Below, piece by piece: positions 1 to 8,317 of a stretch of DNA of 12,211 nucleotides. The stretch spans positions 1 to 12,211 of the forward strand of contig JALHLL010000087.1 in NCBI GenBank assembly GCA_022844575.1, in the 5' to 3' direction. Both the position numbers and the translations under genes were made by a program. The stretch comes from a bacterium (GTDB taxonomy: Bacteria; Bacteroidota; Ignavibacteria; Kapaibacteriales; UBA961). Below the pieces are notes generated by a model. The model ran no database searches. It had not been told where the DNA came from and saw only the letters and a program-made list of their open reading frames with translations. Every line of letters begins with the position of its first letter. Within the stretch, counting starts at the first letter, position 1.

Positions 1-1620
1 AAAGTTCTTGAAGCAAACTCATTGCGCAGAGTCGGATTGTGTTACTATTATGCAAGTGCCTTTCGGGAGTCCCTTGAAAACTATTTGCAAGCATTACAAA
101 TCTACCAAAATACTGACGAAACAGAAGGTACGGCAAGTGTATTGCAAAATATTGGTTTGGTCCTACGTAGATTGGAAAGGCATAATGAAGCTCTTGAGTC
201 CTATCAAAAATCAGCCGATTTATTTGCAAAAACCAACAATATAACCGCCAGACAATATGTTCTGATAAACATAGCAACTCTCGCAGCATATCTGTTTGAC
301 CCTGTAAAGGTGTTTTCTACATACAGTGAATGTTTGCATTTACTTGAAACGCACGACGATGATTTTATTCGCGCTGTTGTTACGGGTAATTTAGGACGTT
401 TGTTTATTGATTTGGGAGATTACGATAAGGGTGCTGATTTTACCGCTAAAAGTGCGGAGTTGCATGAAAAAAGGGGAGACTATATAGGTATAGGGCATGC
501 ACATGGCTCTATGGCATTTATAGAAAAGCATCGTGGAAATTTTAATAGGGCTTTGGAGTTGTTTGATGAGAGTATTCATGCTTATAAAAAGGCAAATCAT
601 CAATCAGGTTTTGCAGCAGCTTTGAGAAATGCTGCTGATATTGCCTTGTCTGAAAAACAATTTGAATTAGCTGAAAAATATGCTACGGAATCACTAAATG
701 AATATATTTCCATCGGCGATAGCGAAAATGAGGCAAGATTATTATGCTTTCTTGGAAATTTACGTTCTGAACAGAATAATAAAGACGAATCTGTAAAATT
801 GTTAACAACAGCAATTGAAAAGTTAGGTGCAAGTGTCAACTACGGTTTAATTACAAAGGTATATCTTGCTTACGGAGATGTATGTGAACAATTTGAGGAT
901 TATGAAAAAGCAATCGAGTTATATGTCAAAAGTCTTGATATCTCTGAGCAAAATCATATAGATACACATAGCTTTCAATGTGCCGAAAAATTAAGTATAG
1001 TGTACGAAAAAACAGGTGATTTTTTTAATGCTTTAAAGTATAGCCGACTATTTCATGAAAAAAAATCCGCTTTCGATATATCCATTAATAGTCGCGAAAA
1101 TCAAGAGTTACGATATCGACTTGAAATAGAAAAAGTAGAACGTGAACGAGAAATAATGAGATTGAGAAATGAGAATTTGCAATCGCAATTACAAAGTCAA
1201 GTAAATGAATTAAATACGACGGCAATGGCATTGGCGCAGAAAAATGACGTTCTCGGAACTGTTGTCAATTCGCTGAAGAAAGTTGCAGACTTAAAAAATT
1301 CAGAAAGAACAAAAGCATTGAATAATGTTATCAATGATATTTCCGTTCATATACGATCCGATAAAAATCGTAAACATCTCACGGAAAAGCTACAAGATCA
1401 ACAAAGGGAATTTATCGACCGTCTTGCGAAAAAAGCATCAAATTTAAGTTCCCGCGAAACACAAATATGTTCAATGATAAGACTCAATCTTTCTTCTAAA
1501 GAAATTGCCGATTTACTATGTATCACCGAAAAAAGTGTCGAGATTTATCGTCACCGAATAAGGACTAAATTATCTTTATCTGCCGGTGTAAATCTGACGA
1601 GCTATTTATCAGGTTTATAA
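1..1620 (+). CDS. TPR-repeat protein with C-terminal LuxR-type HTH (5' end outside window)
   Basis: Probable cytoplasmic transcriptional regulator in which TPR repeats sense a partner and a LuxR/GerE helix-turn-helix binds DNA. The frame is open from base 1 and already reads TPR-like sequence there, so the internal TTG at 22 is not the start and the gene begins before the window. Of 539 visible residues, roughly 1-360 form about nine TPR-like helix pairs (for example NIGLVLRRLERHNEALESY and YGDVCEQFEDYEKAIELY). Residues about 363-420 are a charged, Glu/Arg/Gln-rich probable coiled coil. Residues 483-539 are the HTH, with SSRETQICSMIRLNLSSKEI followed by a VEIYRHRIRTKL recognition-helix region. 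TPR-coil-HTH regulators of this type are common in Bacteroidota and relatives. No kinase, receiver or signal peptide is visible, so the input signal is unknown. It converges with the DUF5916 gene, 50 bases separating the stop codons. Family and HTH are certain; target genes are unknown. Confidence 0.88.
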   Translation, partial: KVLEANSLRRVGLCYYYASAFRESLENYLQALQIYQNTDETEGTASVLQNIGLVLRRLERHNEALESYQKSADLFAKTNNITARQYVLINIATLAAYLFDPVKVFSTYSECLHLLETHDDDFIRAVVTGNLGRLFIDLGDYDKGADFTAKSAELHEKRGDYIGIGHAHGSMAFIEKHRGNFNRALELFDESIHAYKKANHQSGFAAALRNAADIALSEKQFELAEKYATESLNEYISIGDSENEARLLCFLGNLRSEQNNKDESVKLLTTAIEKLGASVNYGLITKVYLAYGDVCEQFEDYEKAIELYVKSLDISEQNHIDTHSFQCAEKLSIVYEKTGDFFNALKYSRLFHEKKSAFDISINSRENQELRYRLEIEKVEREREIMRLRNENLQSQLQSQVNELNTTAMALAQKNDVLGTVVNSLKKVADLKNSERTKALNNVINDISVHIRSDKNRKHLTEKLQDQQREFIDRLAKKASNLSSRETQICSMIRLNLSSKEIADLLCITEKSVEIYRHRIRTKLSLSAGVNLTSYLSGL

Positions 1621-1637
1621 AATCTTACTTTTGCTTT

Positions 1638-1697
1638 AAAAAACACACAAACTCACAATATGTAATACCGTTACATCTGCCATAAATAGGTGAGTTT
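1638..1697 (-). terminator. Possible nested-hairpin terminator of the DUF5916 gene
   Basis: Two nested inverted repeats are seen. The inner one is ATGTAA-TACCG-TTACAT (1660-1676). The outer one is AAACTCAC (1649-1656) with GTGAGTTT (1690-1697). Read on the minus strand, the outer stem is followed by GTGTG and then six T (1638-1643), as in an imperfect intrinsic terminator. The structure overlaps the last codons and stop codon of the minus-strand gene, and 13 bases are unpaired on one side, so it is not a textbook terminator. On the plus strand no T-run follows, so it would not obviously stop the TPR gene. Confidence 0.4.
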
Positions 1698-3836
1698 AAT
1701 AACAGCTTGCTGTTGTAAAGGATCGCCGGTTTGTGCTGAACGCTGGTCATTCAAGACGATATAGAGATAAGAAAGCGGAGCAAATTCCCATGCTAAACGC
1801 ATATTCCACGTGGATAAATCGGCGGCAGTATTATATTGCCAAAACCCAATGAATTGTAAACGCGGATTCAATGCCAAGCGTAATTCGGGAGCAATTAAAT
1901 GCGTATTTCCATAAGCGGATGCATTACCGACACCAATAAACTCATTCCAGAGATAATTGACTGATAAAGAAATATTCGGCAATGGTGCATAACGTAATCT
2001 CGTATCCAAGGAATGTAATGTGCCGTCAAAATATCCGCCTGCCGATACTTTTGCCGTGCCGCTCAGCCAAGCGCTTTGGTCGGACGAATAATTGAGCGTA
2101 ACTCTTTGATAGGAATAGTCACCAATAGAAATATCATTACCTGTAGGAATCGTAAAAGGAACAGTTAATCGTTGAGCATTTAATTCTAGGGAGGTGAAAA
2201 TGATGCCCCCATCTTGCATTACAAGATAAATGGGGAATAACTCAACTAAACTTTCCTGAAATTTTCCATCGGAAACACCATGATAGAGATATAAGTTAAT
2301 ACCGGGTTCGATTGACCGTAACCAAGTCGGCATCCATTTAGGACGATAAACTATATATGCTCCGGGAAAGGTGTACCAAATATTAGGTCTTGAAATTTGT
2401 CCCATCGGTGGCGAATAGTCAGGAGAAATTACTGCTTGCTTAATATCTGCGACAAATGAATTTGTGGCATACCGTGCTTGCACAAATCCGGCATAACCAT
2501 TTTGTTTACTATCTTCCGGCGTTGTACTATATGACATCATACCTCTAATGGCGAAAGGATCGCTTACACGCCAAAAGCCATCGGCAACCCAAGCTGTTGT
2601 TGTTTTGGAATCGGTATTGTTTACCGAACCATCGTGTCTTACCATTGCCATTGCACCGATCCTATTACCCGAACCGAGATTTTCTATAAAACGTGCTACG
2701 CCGAATGTACTTGCCGGAAAATTGTTCTGCTCCCTTTGCCTTACGAACATACCGCCGTAACTTCTTTCTTCCGCTCTGCTGATGATACGTACTCCTGCAT
2801 CAATCGGCAAGGAAGTACCTGTTTCTGTCAACCCTATTTTTCGCGAGAAAAACGGTTCAACAACTTCCGGTAATCCGACCGAAAACAAACTTGCACCTTC
2901 TAAAAAAAACTGTCTTCTTTCTGGAAAAAACACACTGAACCGCCGAAGATTCACCACTTGTCTATCTACATCCGCTTGAGCAAAGTCCGTATTTATAGTT
3001 AGGTCTGCGACAAGGTTCGGTGTTACAGCCCACTTTGCTTCGCCTCCAAATTGTGTTGTAGCCCCTTGTGTTGCACGGTCGGTACGAACAGTCGTATATG
3101 GTTGCAAACGCAAATTAAGGGAAGGACTTGGTGGCTGGATTCCATTCAACTCACCTGCATATGTCATCCTGTAAACACTGTATGCACGTGGGTATAATGA
3201 CCAAGCAGTAATCTGATTAATATGTCGAATTACTCTTAAAAAATTTATTCCCCATTGAGTGGATGAATCTCTATAGCGTAAACTTGCCCATGGAATTGCG
3301 ATTTCGGCAAACCAACCGGAATCACTGAAGGAGGTTCTCACGCGCCAAATGGCATCCCAATCATTATCAAAGAGTAAATCATCGAATACTTGAACATCGC
3401 GTTGCGCTCCGAAGGGTGTAACAAGAAAAGCGAGACAATTTCTTTTATCATTAAAAGCATCTATTGTAATGCCGAATAAATCATTAGCTGAAGCATCAAA
3501 ATCGCGTTGCATATTAGGTACACGCAAACCGCGTTCATCGGCTGTATCACGGCAATAAGCACCTATATAAAGATTATCAGCATCATATAATAACCGTACC
3601 TCAGTGTCAAATGCAGGTGCTTCTCCCTGATATGGCTCAACTTGACGAAATCCTTGTGCTACAGAGGCATTCTGCCAAGAACTTTCTTGCAAATTACCAT
3701 CAATGGAAATTGATTCGGAAGTGTATGATGCTTTTATCTTTTTAGTTTCTGATGGCGGAGGGAATATATCTTGCGAATAGAGCGAACAAGTCTTTTGCAA
3801 TGAAAAAACGAATAATAATATCACTAATATGCGCAT
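1671..3836 (-). CDS. Outer-membrane beta-barrel protein, CBM9-like + DUF5916
   Basis: Secreted 721-residue protein of the DUF5916 family. Residues 1 to about 22 are a signal peptide (MRILVILLFVFSLQK then a polar cleavage region). Residues about 35-230 resemble the family-9 carbohydrate-binding domain usual in this family, opening with SIDGNLQESSW and containing LYDADNLYIGAYCRD. The remaining roughly 480 residues are rich in alternating aromatic/polar stretches typical of an outer-membrane barrel and carry the family hallmark VFFPERRQFFLEGASLF. Length fits full-length members. By family, such proteins are thought to sit in the outer membrane and bind or admit glycans, but no substrate has been established and none is inferred here. 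The chain ends YLWQM rather than with a terminal aromatic, slightly atypical for a barrel. The ATG at 3836 lacks a Shine-Dalgarno sequence; an overlapping ATG at 3840 is in another frame. It is transcribed divergently from the S66 peptidase gene and seems to be a single-gene unit. Confidence 0.88.
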   Translation of the reverse strand: MRILVILLFVFSLQKTCSLYSQDIFPPPSETKKIKASYTSESISIDGNLQESSWQNASVAQGFRQVEPYQGEAPAFDTEVRLLYDADNLYIGAYCRDTADERGLRVPNMQRDFDASANDLFGITIDAFNDKRNCLAFLVTPFGAQRDVQVFDDLLFDNDWDAIWRVRTSFSDSGWFAEIAIPWASLRYRDSSTQWGINFLRVIRHINQITAWSLYPRAYSVYRMTYAGELNGIQPPSPSLNLRLQPYTTVRTDRATQGATTQFGGEAKWAVTPNLVADLTINTDFAQADVDRQVVNLRRFSVFFPERRQFFLEGASLFSVGLPEVVEPFFSRKIGLTETGTSLPIDAGVRIISRAEERSYGGMFVRQREQNNFPASTFGVARFIENLGSGNRIGAMAMVRHDGSVNNTDSKTTTAWVADGFWRVSDPFAIRGMMSYSTTPEDSKQNGYAGFVQARYATNSFVADIKQAVISPDYSPPMGQISRPNIWYTFPGAYIVYRPKWMPTWLRSIEPGINLYLYHGVSDGKFQESLVELFPIYLVMQDGGIIFTSLELNAQRLTVPFTIPTGNDISIGDYSYQRVTLNYSSDQSAWLSGTAKVSAGGYFDGTLHSLDTRLRYAPLPNISLSVNYLWNEFIGVGNASAYGNTHLIAPELRLALNPRLQFIGFWQYNTAADLSTWNMRLAWEFAPLSYLYIVLNDQRSAQTGDPLQQQAVIKLTYLWQM

Positions 3837-3925
3837 ACATGGAGTAGATGTGGGTGCTGTGTAATACTATAACATTACTGCAATACCAAAATTATGAATA
3901 GTTGGCGGTTTAGTATTTAGTTTTG

Positions 3926-3958
3926 TGAATATATGATTCGAAGGATTATTCATATTCA
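3926..3958. promoter_or_regulatory. Inverted repeat in the divergent intergenic region
   Basis: TGAATAT (3926-3932) and ATATTCA (3952-3958) form a 7-bp inverted repeat about 19 bases apart, with a TTCGAA palindrome inside. It lies in the roughly 196-base gap between the divergently transcribed DUF5916 and S66 peptidase genes, where promoters for both must sit. It could be an operator, but AT-rich DNA makes short palindromes common and no convincing -35/-10 pair was found for either gene. Confidence 0.2.
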
Positions 3959-4032
3959 GAAAATGAATACCTTTCGGGCTTCTACTCTTTACATCTTGTC
4001 GGAACGTTAACTTGTTTTTCGAAGAAAACTAT

Positions 4033-4962
4033 ATGTCAATAATTAAGTTTCCCAAACCCTTATCTATTGGAGATTCCATAGGGATAATTTCTCCGGCATC
4101 TCCTCAACGTGACGAATCGCGTTTGTTTCGAGGGATCGAATATCTTCAACAAAAAGGTTTTAAAGTGATTTTTGGGAAAAATGCTTTAGCACGATATGGT
4201 GGTTATCTTGCCGGAACCGATGAAGAACGACTCGCTGGTATCGAAGAAATGTTCGCCAATCCCGAAATTTCGGCGATTTTTTGCGCAAGAGGTGGCTACG
4301 GCACACCTCGATTATTGAAGAAACTCAATTATGACTTGATTGCTGCGAATCCCAAGATGTTTGTCGGTTTTTCCGATACAACGGCATTACAATGTGCAAT
4401 TTTCAAAAGAACCGGCTTAATAACATATTCGGGTGCTATGCCTTCCGTCGATATGGCCGATGGTTTTGATGAATGGTCGGAGAGAGTGTTTTGGCAAGCT
4501 ATGATATCCGATAAGCCATTGGGTAGTTTGGAACAGTCATCGAGTATAATGCCCCTGTGTGAAGGTAAAGCGGAAGGGCGTTTGATGGGCGGTAACTTAT
4601 CCTTGCTGGCAAATTTGTGCGGTACACCGTTTGCGCCCGATTGGGAAGGGTGTATTCTTATATGCGAAGATATAGGTGAGGAGCCGTACAGAATTGATAG
4701 ACTATTATGCCAATTAGAAAATGCTGGAGTTTTTGACTCGATTGTAGGAATGGTTTTCGGACAGTTTAACGATTCATCATTAAGACCTACATCTGTTGAA
4801 CAACAATCTGTTGAAGATATTATTTCCGAATATGCCTATAAAGCAGGCGTACCGGCTATTATGAATGTGATGTACGGTCATCAAAAAATCAAGTGGACTT
4901 TACCAATCGGTGCAAAAACAGTTATTGACGGTATGATCGGTTCGATGACAATCCTCGAATAA
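4033..4962 (+). CDS. LD-carboxypeptidase, peptidase family S66
   Basis: Serine peptidase of family S66 (LdcA type, muramoyltetrapeptide carboxypeptidase), which removes the terminal D-alanine from L,D-linked peptidoglycan tetrapeptides during wall recycling. The 309-residue protein has the expected family length. The opening PKPLSIGDSIGIISPASP, the ARGGYG loop and the three catalytic positions are all present: nucleophile Ser114 in GFSDTTALQ, Glu212 in ICEDIGEEPYRIDRLL and His283 in YGHQKIKWTLPIG, matching the spacing of the known Ser-Glu-His triad. The ATG at 4033 is preferred over the in-frame TTG at 4012 because the conserved domain begins directly after it; neither has a good ribosome binding site. 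No signal peptide is visible, consistent with the usual cytoplasmic recycling enzyme. Whether it shares a transcript with the following gene, 106 bases downstream, is unclear, since no terminator was seen between them. Microcin-immunity (MccF-like) members share the fold, but ordinary recycling is the simpler reading. Confidence 0.92.
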   Translation: MSIIKFPKPLSIGDSIGIISPASPQRDESRLFRGIEYLQQKGFKVIFGKNALARYGGYLAGTDEERLAGIEEMFANPEISAIFCARGGYGTPRLLKKLNYDLIAANPKMFVGFSDTTALQCAIFKRTGLITYSGAMPSVDMADGFDEWSERVFWQAMISDKPLGSLEQSSSIMPLCEGKAEGRLMGGNLSLLANLCGTPFAPDWEGCILICEDIGEEPYRIDRLLCQLENAGVFDSIVGMVFGQFNDSSLRPTSVEQQSVEDIISEYAYKAGVPAIMNVMYGHQKIKWTLPIGAKTVIDGMIGSMTILE

Positions 4963-5068
4963 AGACCATATTTTAGATTCTCCCGATTTTTCCGAAATTC
5001 TTACCATATAGCTTGTAGAATCATATCTTTTGTACATATTCGCTCATTGTTCACATGATTCACACGGT

Positions 5069-7801
5069 ATGAATAAACTACTACTATGTATTGTTATAAT
5101 TACATTTTTTCCGGTTTTACTTTATTCACAAGAATACACCATAACTCCTCGCGACCTTACAAATCGTCCTTTGGGATATGCGAATGATGCTACTTCGGTC
5201 GGCTGGAATCCGGCATTACTATCATTAGTTGATGATGGTGCCGAAGCTGTTCTTGCATTGCCCGTTACGATGTCTTTTAACCGGCGAGGACCATTATCTG
5301 TTTTTGGTAAAGTTGACAACTTTGCAGCAGGATTTATCGGAAGCTACGAGTTAGCTCCCGGTATCAAAACTCCGACCCAGTTATATCTGGGCTTCGGTAC
5401 GGAAATGTTTGAAGACTTTCAAATGGGTGTATCGGCTAATTGGGTTGATTCAAGACCCCAATTAGAAAATAATACCGATAAAATCAGATTTAATATTTCA
5501 TTCGTAACTACTCCTTTTAAGGGGATTATTGCAGGTGGTGGTATTTCCTCAATGTATTATGGCGTTCATAAATCACCGGTGTATAATTTCGGTATTAATT
5601 ATTCACCACTTTCCCAACTTACTATCCACGCCGACTTAAAATATGCTGATGATTTTGCCTTTTATGGTAAGGATATGGATATTCTCGGCGGTGTTTCGTA
5701 TGGCTTTTTTAATAATCATATTATAACAAGTCTTACATATCGAAGCGGTCTCGAGCAAATTATCTTCGGAGTAGAAGGATCGGTCGGAATATTATCAGCA
5801 GGGCTATTGGCGGATACCAAATCAGCCGGAGTAGTTGATGGTGTTGCTTTACTGCGTTTTTCTTCATTAGATCAGTTCTCCAATGCACCTTCTTTGAGAG
5901 GTGTCGGAGGTGGCCTCTCCGTAGGTAGAGATGCAGGATGTATGCCCGGAGCCTTCTATTGGCAAGGGCGTTTAGTAAAATCACCTAAGGATTTATTATC
6001 CATTATTAAATCTGCGGGGGAAACTTATGAAAACTTAGACCAAGAATTGCAAGAGATTTCTCCCGAACCTGAAAAATTATTTGATATTATTCGCGACAAA
6101 TATTATCCGCATACAAAAATTACAACTTCCGAGGCAAAGGGAACATTAACTGACTATATAAGAGTAAAAGATGAAAAAATATATGTTGAAAAACTTGATT
6201 CGACCGATAAAATGCAAAGGCGTGCTTTAGTGCAAGCACGTGATAATTTCGGAAGAAATGTAAGCGGGTTGGGGAAAAAAGCATTTGTTATTTCGGATAC
6301 GAATATGGTTATTCACTCTGTTGAGCAGACTGTAGCCACTACATCAGTTCCTGCTGATATTATTATTCTTATGGATTGTAGCGGAAGTATGAGTTCTTCT
6401 ATTAACGGCGTAAGAACGAATGTGGAAAATTTTGTTAAAAATGTGGCTACGCGGGGAATTGATGCTAAAATCGGATGTATTCTTTATGGCGACGATATTC
6501 TGAATACGCTTGAGCCGACAACATCGGTGAAAGAATTTGAAAAGTTCTTTACGCAAGCACATGCAACCGAACCGGATGAGATTACTTCGGAAGCAATTTA
6601 TCGGGCAGCGAATATGAATTTCAGAAACAATGCCCAAAGAATTATTGTTTTAATTACGGACGACTGCTCTTTACAGGAAAATGCAGATCATACTGAGGAA
6701 TCTTTAACACGGGATTTGTGGAAAGCGGGTGCTCAACTTTATTCTGTTGTAAATACGGTAAAACATAATGCAGGGATTGTTACACGGCTTACGCTCGGAC
6801 GTGATTACGATATTTCCCAACCTTTTACGGAAATTCTTGATAATATTAGCGGTGATATTACAACAACATATGAAATTGTATATGGTACGAAACCGATAGA
6901 AAAACCGAAAGTATTTGTAATAAAAGGTATGGTGACAGATGAAAAAAAATGGGCATTGGGGGCGCAGATAAATGCTGCGGGTGCACAGGGTAATAGTTTT
7001 TCAGTAAAATCGAATCCGATTACGGGAAAATATGAAATTGTTTTACCGATTTCCAAAAAAGACAATTTTAATGCTACGGCAATGGCTGCAGGGTATTTTG
7101 ATAATACTGAAAAAATAAATGCTTCAGGTTTGGTAATTGGAGATACATTGGTGAAAAATTTTGTATTGAGAAAAGCGGTCATTAATCTATGCGGCTCAGT
7201 AAAAGATGAAAATAATAAAGGGGTAAAAGGGCAAGTAATTCTTGAAGATGCCAAATCGCTTCAAGTAATTTCAGTATTGGAAACAGATGAAAACGGTTCT
7301 TATTGTTTTGAACTTCCGGAAAAGAGGGAGTTAAGACTTTCAGCAAAGATTCAAGATTTTATTCCAACTCCTCTTGAGTTTTCTTCCGAAACAATGAAAA
7401 AGGGCGAAAAAGTAGGGATGGATATTAAGGTGATGAGTATAGATTATGCTCTATCAAGTGGTGCAACGTTCAAGTTGAAAAATATCTTTTTTGAGTTTGC
7501 GAAAGCTGATATTAACTCAGCCAGTGCTCCCGAATTGCAGAAATTGTATGACTTTATGACCGAGTATCCGACAATAAAGGTGGAAGTTTCGGCACATACT
7601 GATGCCGTAGGTAGTGATGACGCAAATATGACTCTTTCCAATAACAGAGCTAAAGCCGTTGTGGACTATTTGGTAAATAAAGGGATTACTATTACTCGAT
7701 TGATGCCGAAAGGATATGGAGAAACGAAACCTATCGGCGATAATAATACTGATGATGGAAGAGCACAAAACAGAAGAGTGGAGTTTAAACTGATAAAGTA
7801 A
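5069..7801 (+). CDS. Envelope protein: barrel-like domain, VWA, Ig-like folds, OmpA domain
   Basis: A 910-residue outer-membrane or periplasmic protein. The ATG at 5069 is chosen because it directly precedes a signal peptide (MNKLLLCIVIITFFPVLLYS); the in-frame TTG at 5030 would add a polar leader. Residues about 25-290 look like a beta-barrel of the PorV/FadL-like kind (GYANDATSVGWNPALL near the start, then alternating strands); this part is inference. Residues about 290-425 are an unassigned, partly helical linker. Residues about 428-600 are a von Willebrand factor A domain with a full metal-binding MIDAS: D436-x-S438-x-S440 (DCSGS), T506 and D531 (LITDD). Two carboxypeptidase-regulatory-like Ig folds follow, at about 615-700 and 704-770. 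Residues about 800-910 are an OmpA C-terminal domain, with the peptidoglycan-binding Asp845 (HTDAVG) and Arg860 (NNRAKAV). It likely links outer membrane and cell wall while the VWA domain binds a protein partner. A strong terminator ends it before groES. Confidence 0.87.
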   Translation: MNKLLLCIVIITFFPVLLYSQEYTITPRDLTNRPLGYANDATSVGWNPALLSLVDDGAEAVLALPVTMSFNRRGPLSVFGKVDNFAAGFIGSYELAPGIKTPTQLYLGFGTEMFEDFQMGVSANWVDSRPQLENNTDKIRFNISFVTTPFKGIIAGGGISSMYYGVHKSPVYNFGINYSPLSQLTIHADLKYADDFAFYGKDMDILGGVSYGFFNNHIITSLTYRSGLEQIIFGVEGSVGILSAGLLADTKSAGVVDGVALLRFSSLDQFSNAPSLRGVGGGLSVGRDAGCMPGAFYWQGRLVKSPKDLLSIIKSAGETYENLDQELQEISPEPEKLFDIIRDKYYPHTKITTSEAKGTLTDYIRVKDEKIYVEKLDSTDKMQRRALVQARDNFGRNVSGLGKKAFVISDTNMVIHSVEQTVATTSVPADIIILMDCSGSMSSSINGVRTNVENFVKNVATRGIDAKIGCILYGDDILNTLEPTTSVKEFEKFFTQAHATEPDEITSEAIYRAANMNFRNNAQRIIVLITDDCSLQENADHTEESLTRDLWKAGAQLYSVVNTVKHNAGIVTRLTLGRDYDISQPFTEILDNISGDITTTYEIVYGTKPIEKPKVFVIKGMVTDEKKWALGAQINAAGAQGNSFSVKSNPITGKYEIVLPISKKDNFNATAMAAGYFDNTEKINASGLVIGDTLVKNFVLRKAVINLCGSVKDENNKGVKGQVILEDAKSLQVISVLETDENGSYCFELPEKRELRLSAKIQDFIPTPLEFSSETMKKGEKVGMDIKVMSIDYALSSGATFKLKNIFFEFAKADINSASAPELQKLYDFMTEYPTIKVEVSAHTDAVGSDDANMTLSNNRAKAVVDYLVNKGITITRLMPKGYGETKPIGDNNTDDGRAQNRRVEFKLIK

Positions 7802-7828
7802 CCTAAAACTTATAATCGCGTTACGAAC

Positions 7829-7863
7829 ATCCCGAGCGGCAATTGTTGTTCGGGATTTTTTTT
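7829..7863 (+). terminator. Intrinsic terminator after the VWA-OmpA gene
   Basis: ATCCCGAG (7829-7836) pairs with TTCGGGAT (7849-7856), with one G-T pair, and the stem runs into eight T (7856-7863). It lies 28 bases past the stop codon and isolates the chaperonin operon from upstream transcription. Confidence 0.85.
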
Positions 7864-7876
7864 ACCATTTCATAAT
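7846..7876 (+). promoter_or_regulatory. Putative groESL promoter
   Basis: CATAAT at 7871-7876 matches the sigma-70 -10 consensus at five of six bases and ends one base before CIRCE, so transcription would start inside the operator, the usual arrangement for HrcA repression. The only -35 candidate, TTGTTC at 7846-7851, has a 19-base spacer and overlaps the upstream terminator, so it is weak. An alternative -10-like TATAAC (7943-7948) downstream of CIRCE has no good -35. Confidence 0.4.
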
Positions 7877-7877
7877 G

Positions 7878-7904
7878 TTAGCACTCTCTACAATAGAGTG
7901 CTAA
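7878..7904. promoter_or_regulatory. CIRCE element (HrcA operator)
   Basis: A perfect TTAGCACTC-N9-GAGTGCTAA inverted repeat, identical to the CIRCE consensus in both half-sites with the canonical 9-base spacer. CIRCE is bound by the heat-shock repressor HrcA, whose activity depends on GroEL, so the operon senses its own chaperone capacity. It lies 79 bases before the groES start. It implies that the genome encodes HrcA, which is not in this window. Confidence 0.98.
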
Positions 7905-7973
7905 TTGAATCCGTCATAGTCGCTGTTCGTAATAAATTCTACTATAACTTTTTTGTTTTACACTTATTAAAAT

Positions 7974-7977
7974 GGAG
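7974..7977 (+). promoter_or_regulatory. groES ribosome binding site
   Basis: GGAG lies six bases before the ATG at 7984. It decides the start: the in-frame ATG at 7972 overlaps this GGAG, and using it would add four residues (MEIS) not normally found in GroES. Confidence 0.75.
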
Positions 7978-7983
7978 ATTTCC

Positions 7984-8271
7984 ATGACAGTTACACCATT
8001 GCACGATCGAGTGCTTGTACGTCCTTCTGCACCGGAAGAAGTAACAACCGGCGGAATTATTATACCGGATACGGCTAAAGAAAAGCCGATGCAAGGCGAA
8101 ATTATTGCAGTTGGCCCCGGTAAAGTAAGCGATGACGGTAAACAAACCGCATTACAGGTTAAAATTGGCGATAAGGTACTCTATGGCAAATACGCAGGTA
8201 CTGAAATCACGGTTTCCGGCGAAGAACTGCTCATTATGCGCGAAAGCGACATCTTCGCTGTTATTGGTTAA
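7984..8271 (+). CDS. groES: Co-chaperonin GroES (10 kDa)
   Basis: The 95-residue lid of the GroEL folding chamber: a cytoplasmic heptameric ring that caps GroEL in an ATP-dependent cycle. Seen in the sequence are the N-terminal TPLHDRVLVRP, the flexible mobile loop that contacts GroEL (about residues 16-34, with TTGGIIIPDTAKEKP), and the C-terminal region YGKYAGTEI followed by GEELLIMRESDIFAVIG. Length is that of an intact GroES. The ORF ends in tandem stop codons (TAATAA). It is the first gene of a two-gene operon with groEL, 46 bases downstream, and is under CIRCE/HrcA heat-shock control. Nothing about the protein is unusual. Confidence 0.98.
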   Translation: MTVTPLHDRVLVRPSAPEEVTTGGIIIPDTAKEKPMQGEIIAVGPGKVSDDGKQTALQVKIGDKVLYGKYAGTEITVSGEELLIMRESDIFAVIG

Positions 8272-8303
8272 TAAACTTATTTTTCAACACATTAACACAA
8301 ATT

Positions 8304-8308
8304 AGGAG
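8304..8308 (+). promoter_or_regulatory. groEL ribosome binding site
   Basis: AGGAG sits nine bases before the groEL ATG. This clear Shine-Dalgarno is notable because the other genes in the window show weak or no such site, suggesting strong translation of the chaperonin. Confidence 0.8.
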
Positions 8309-8317
8309 TAAAATACA

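Noticed and set aside
3887..3894. TAATTTTG on the minus strand as a Bacteroidetes-type -7 box for the DUF5916 gene
   Set aside because: No matching TTTG-like -33 box at the proper distance, and it is unclear whether this lineage uses that promoter type.
4012..4032. TTG start adding seven residues to the S66 peptidase
   Set aside because: No ribosome binding site, and the conserved family N-terminus begins right after the ATG at 4033.
5030..5068. TTG start adding 13 residues to the VWA-OmpA protein
   Set aside because: The added residues are polar and would push the clear signal peptide away from the N-terminus; the ATG at 5069 starts it directly.
6805..7254. A 149-codon minus-strand reading frame inside the VWA-OmpA gene
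   Set aside because: It is antisense to a region with strong domain evidence, and its translation shows no recognisable motif or start signal.
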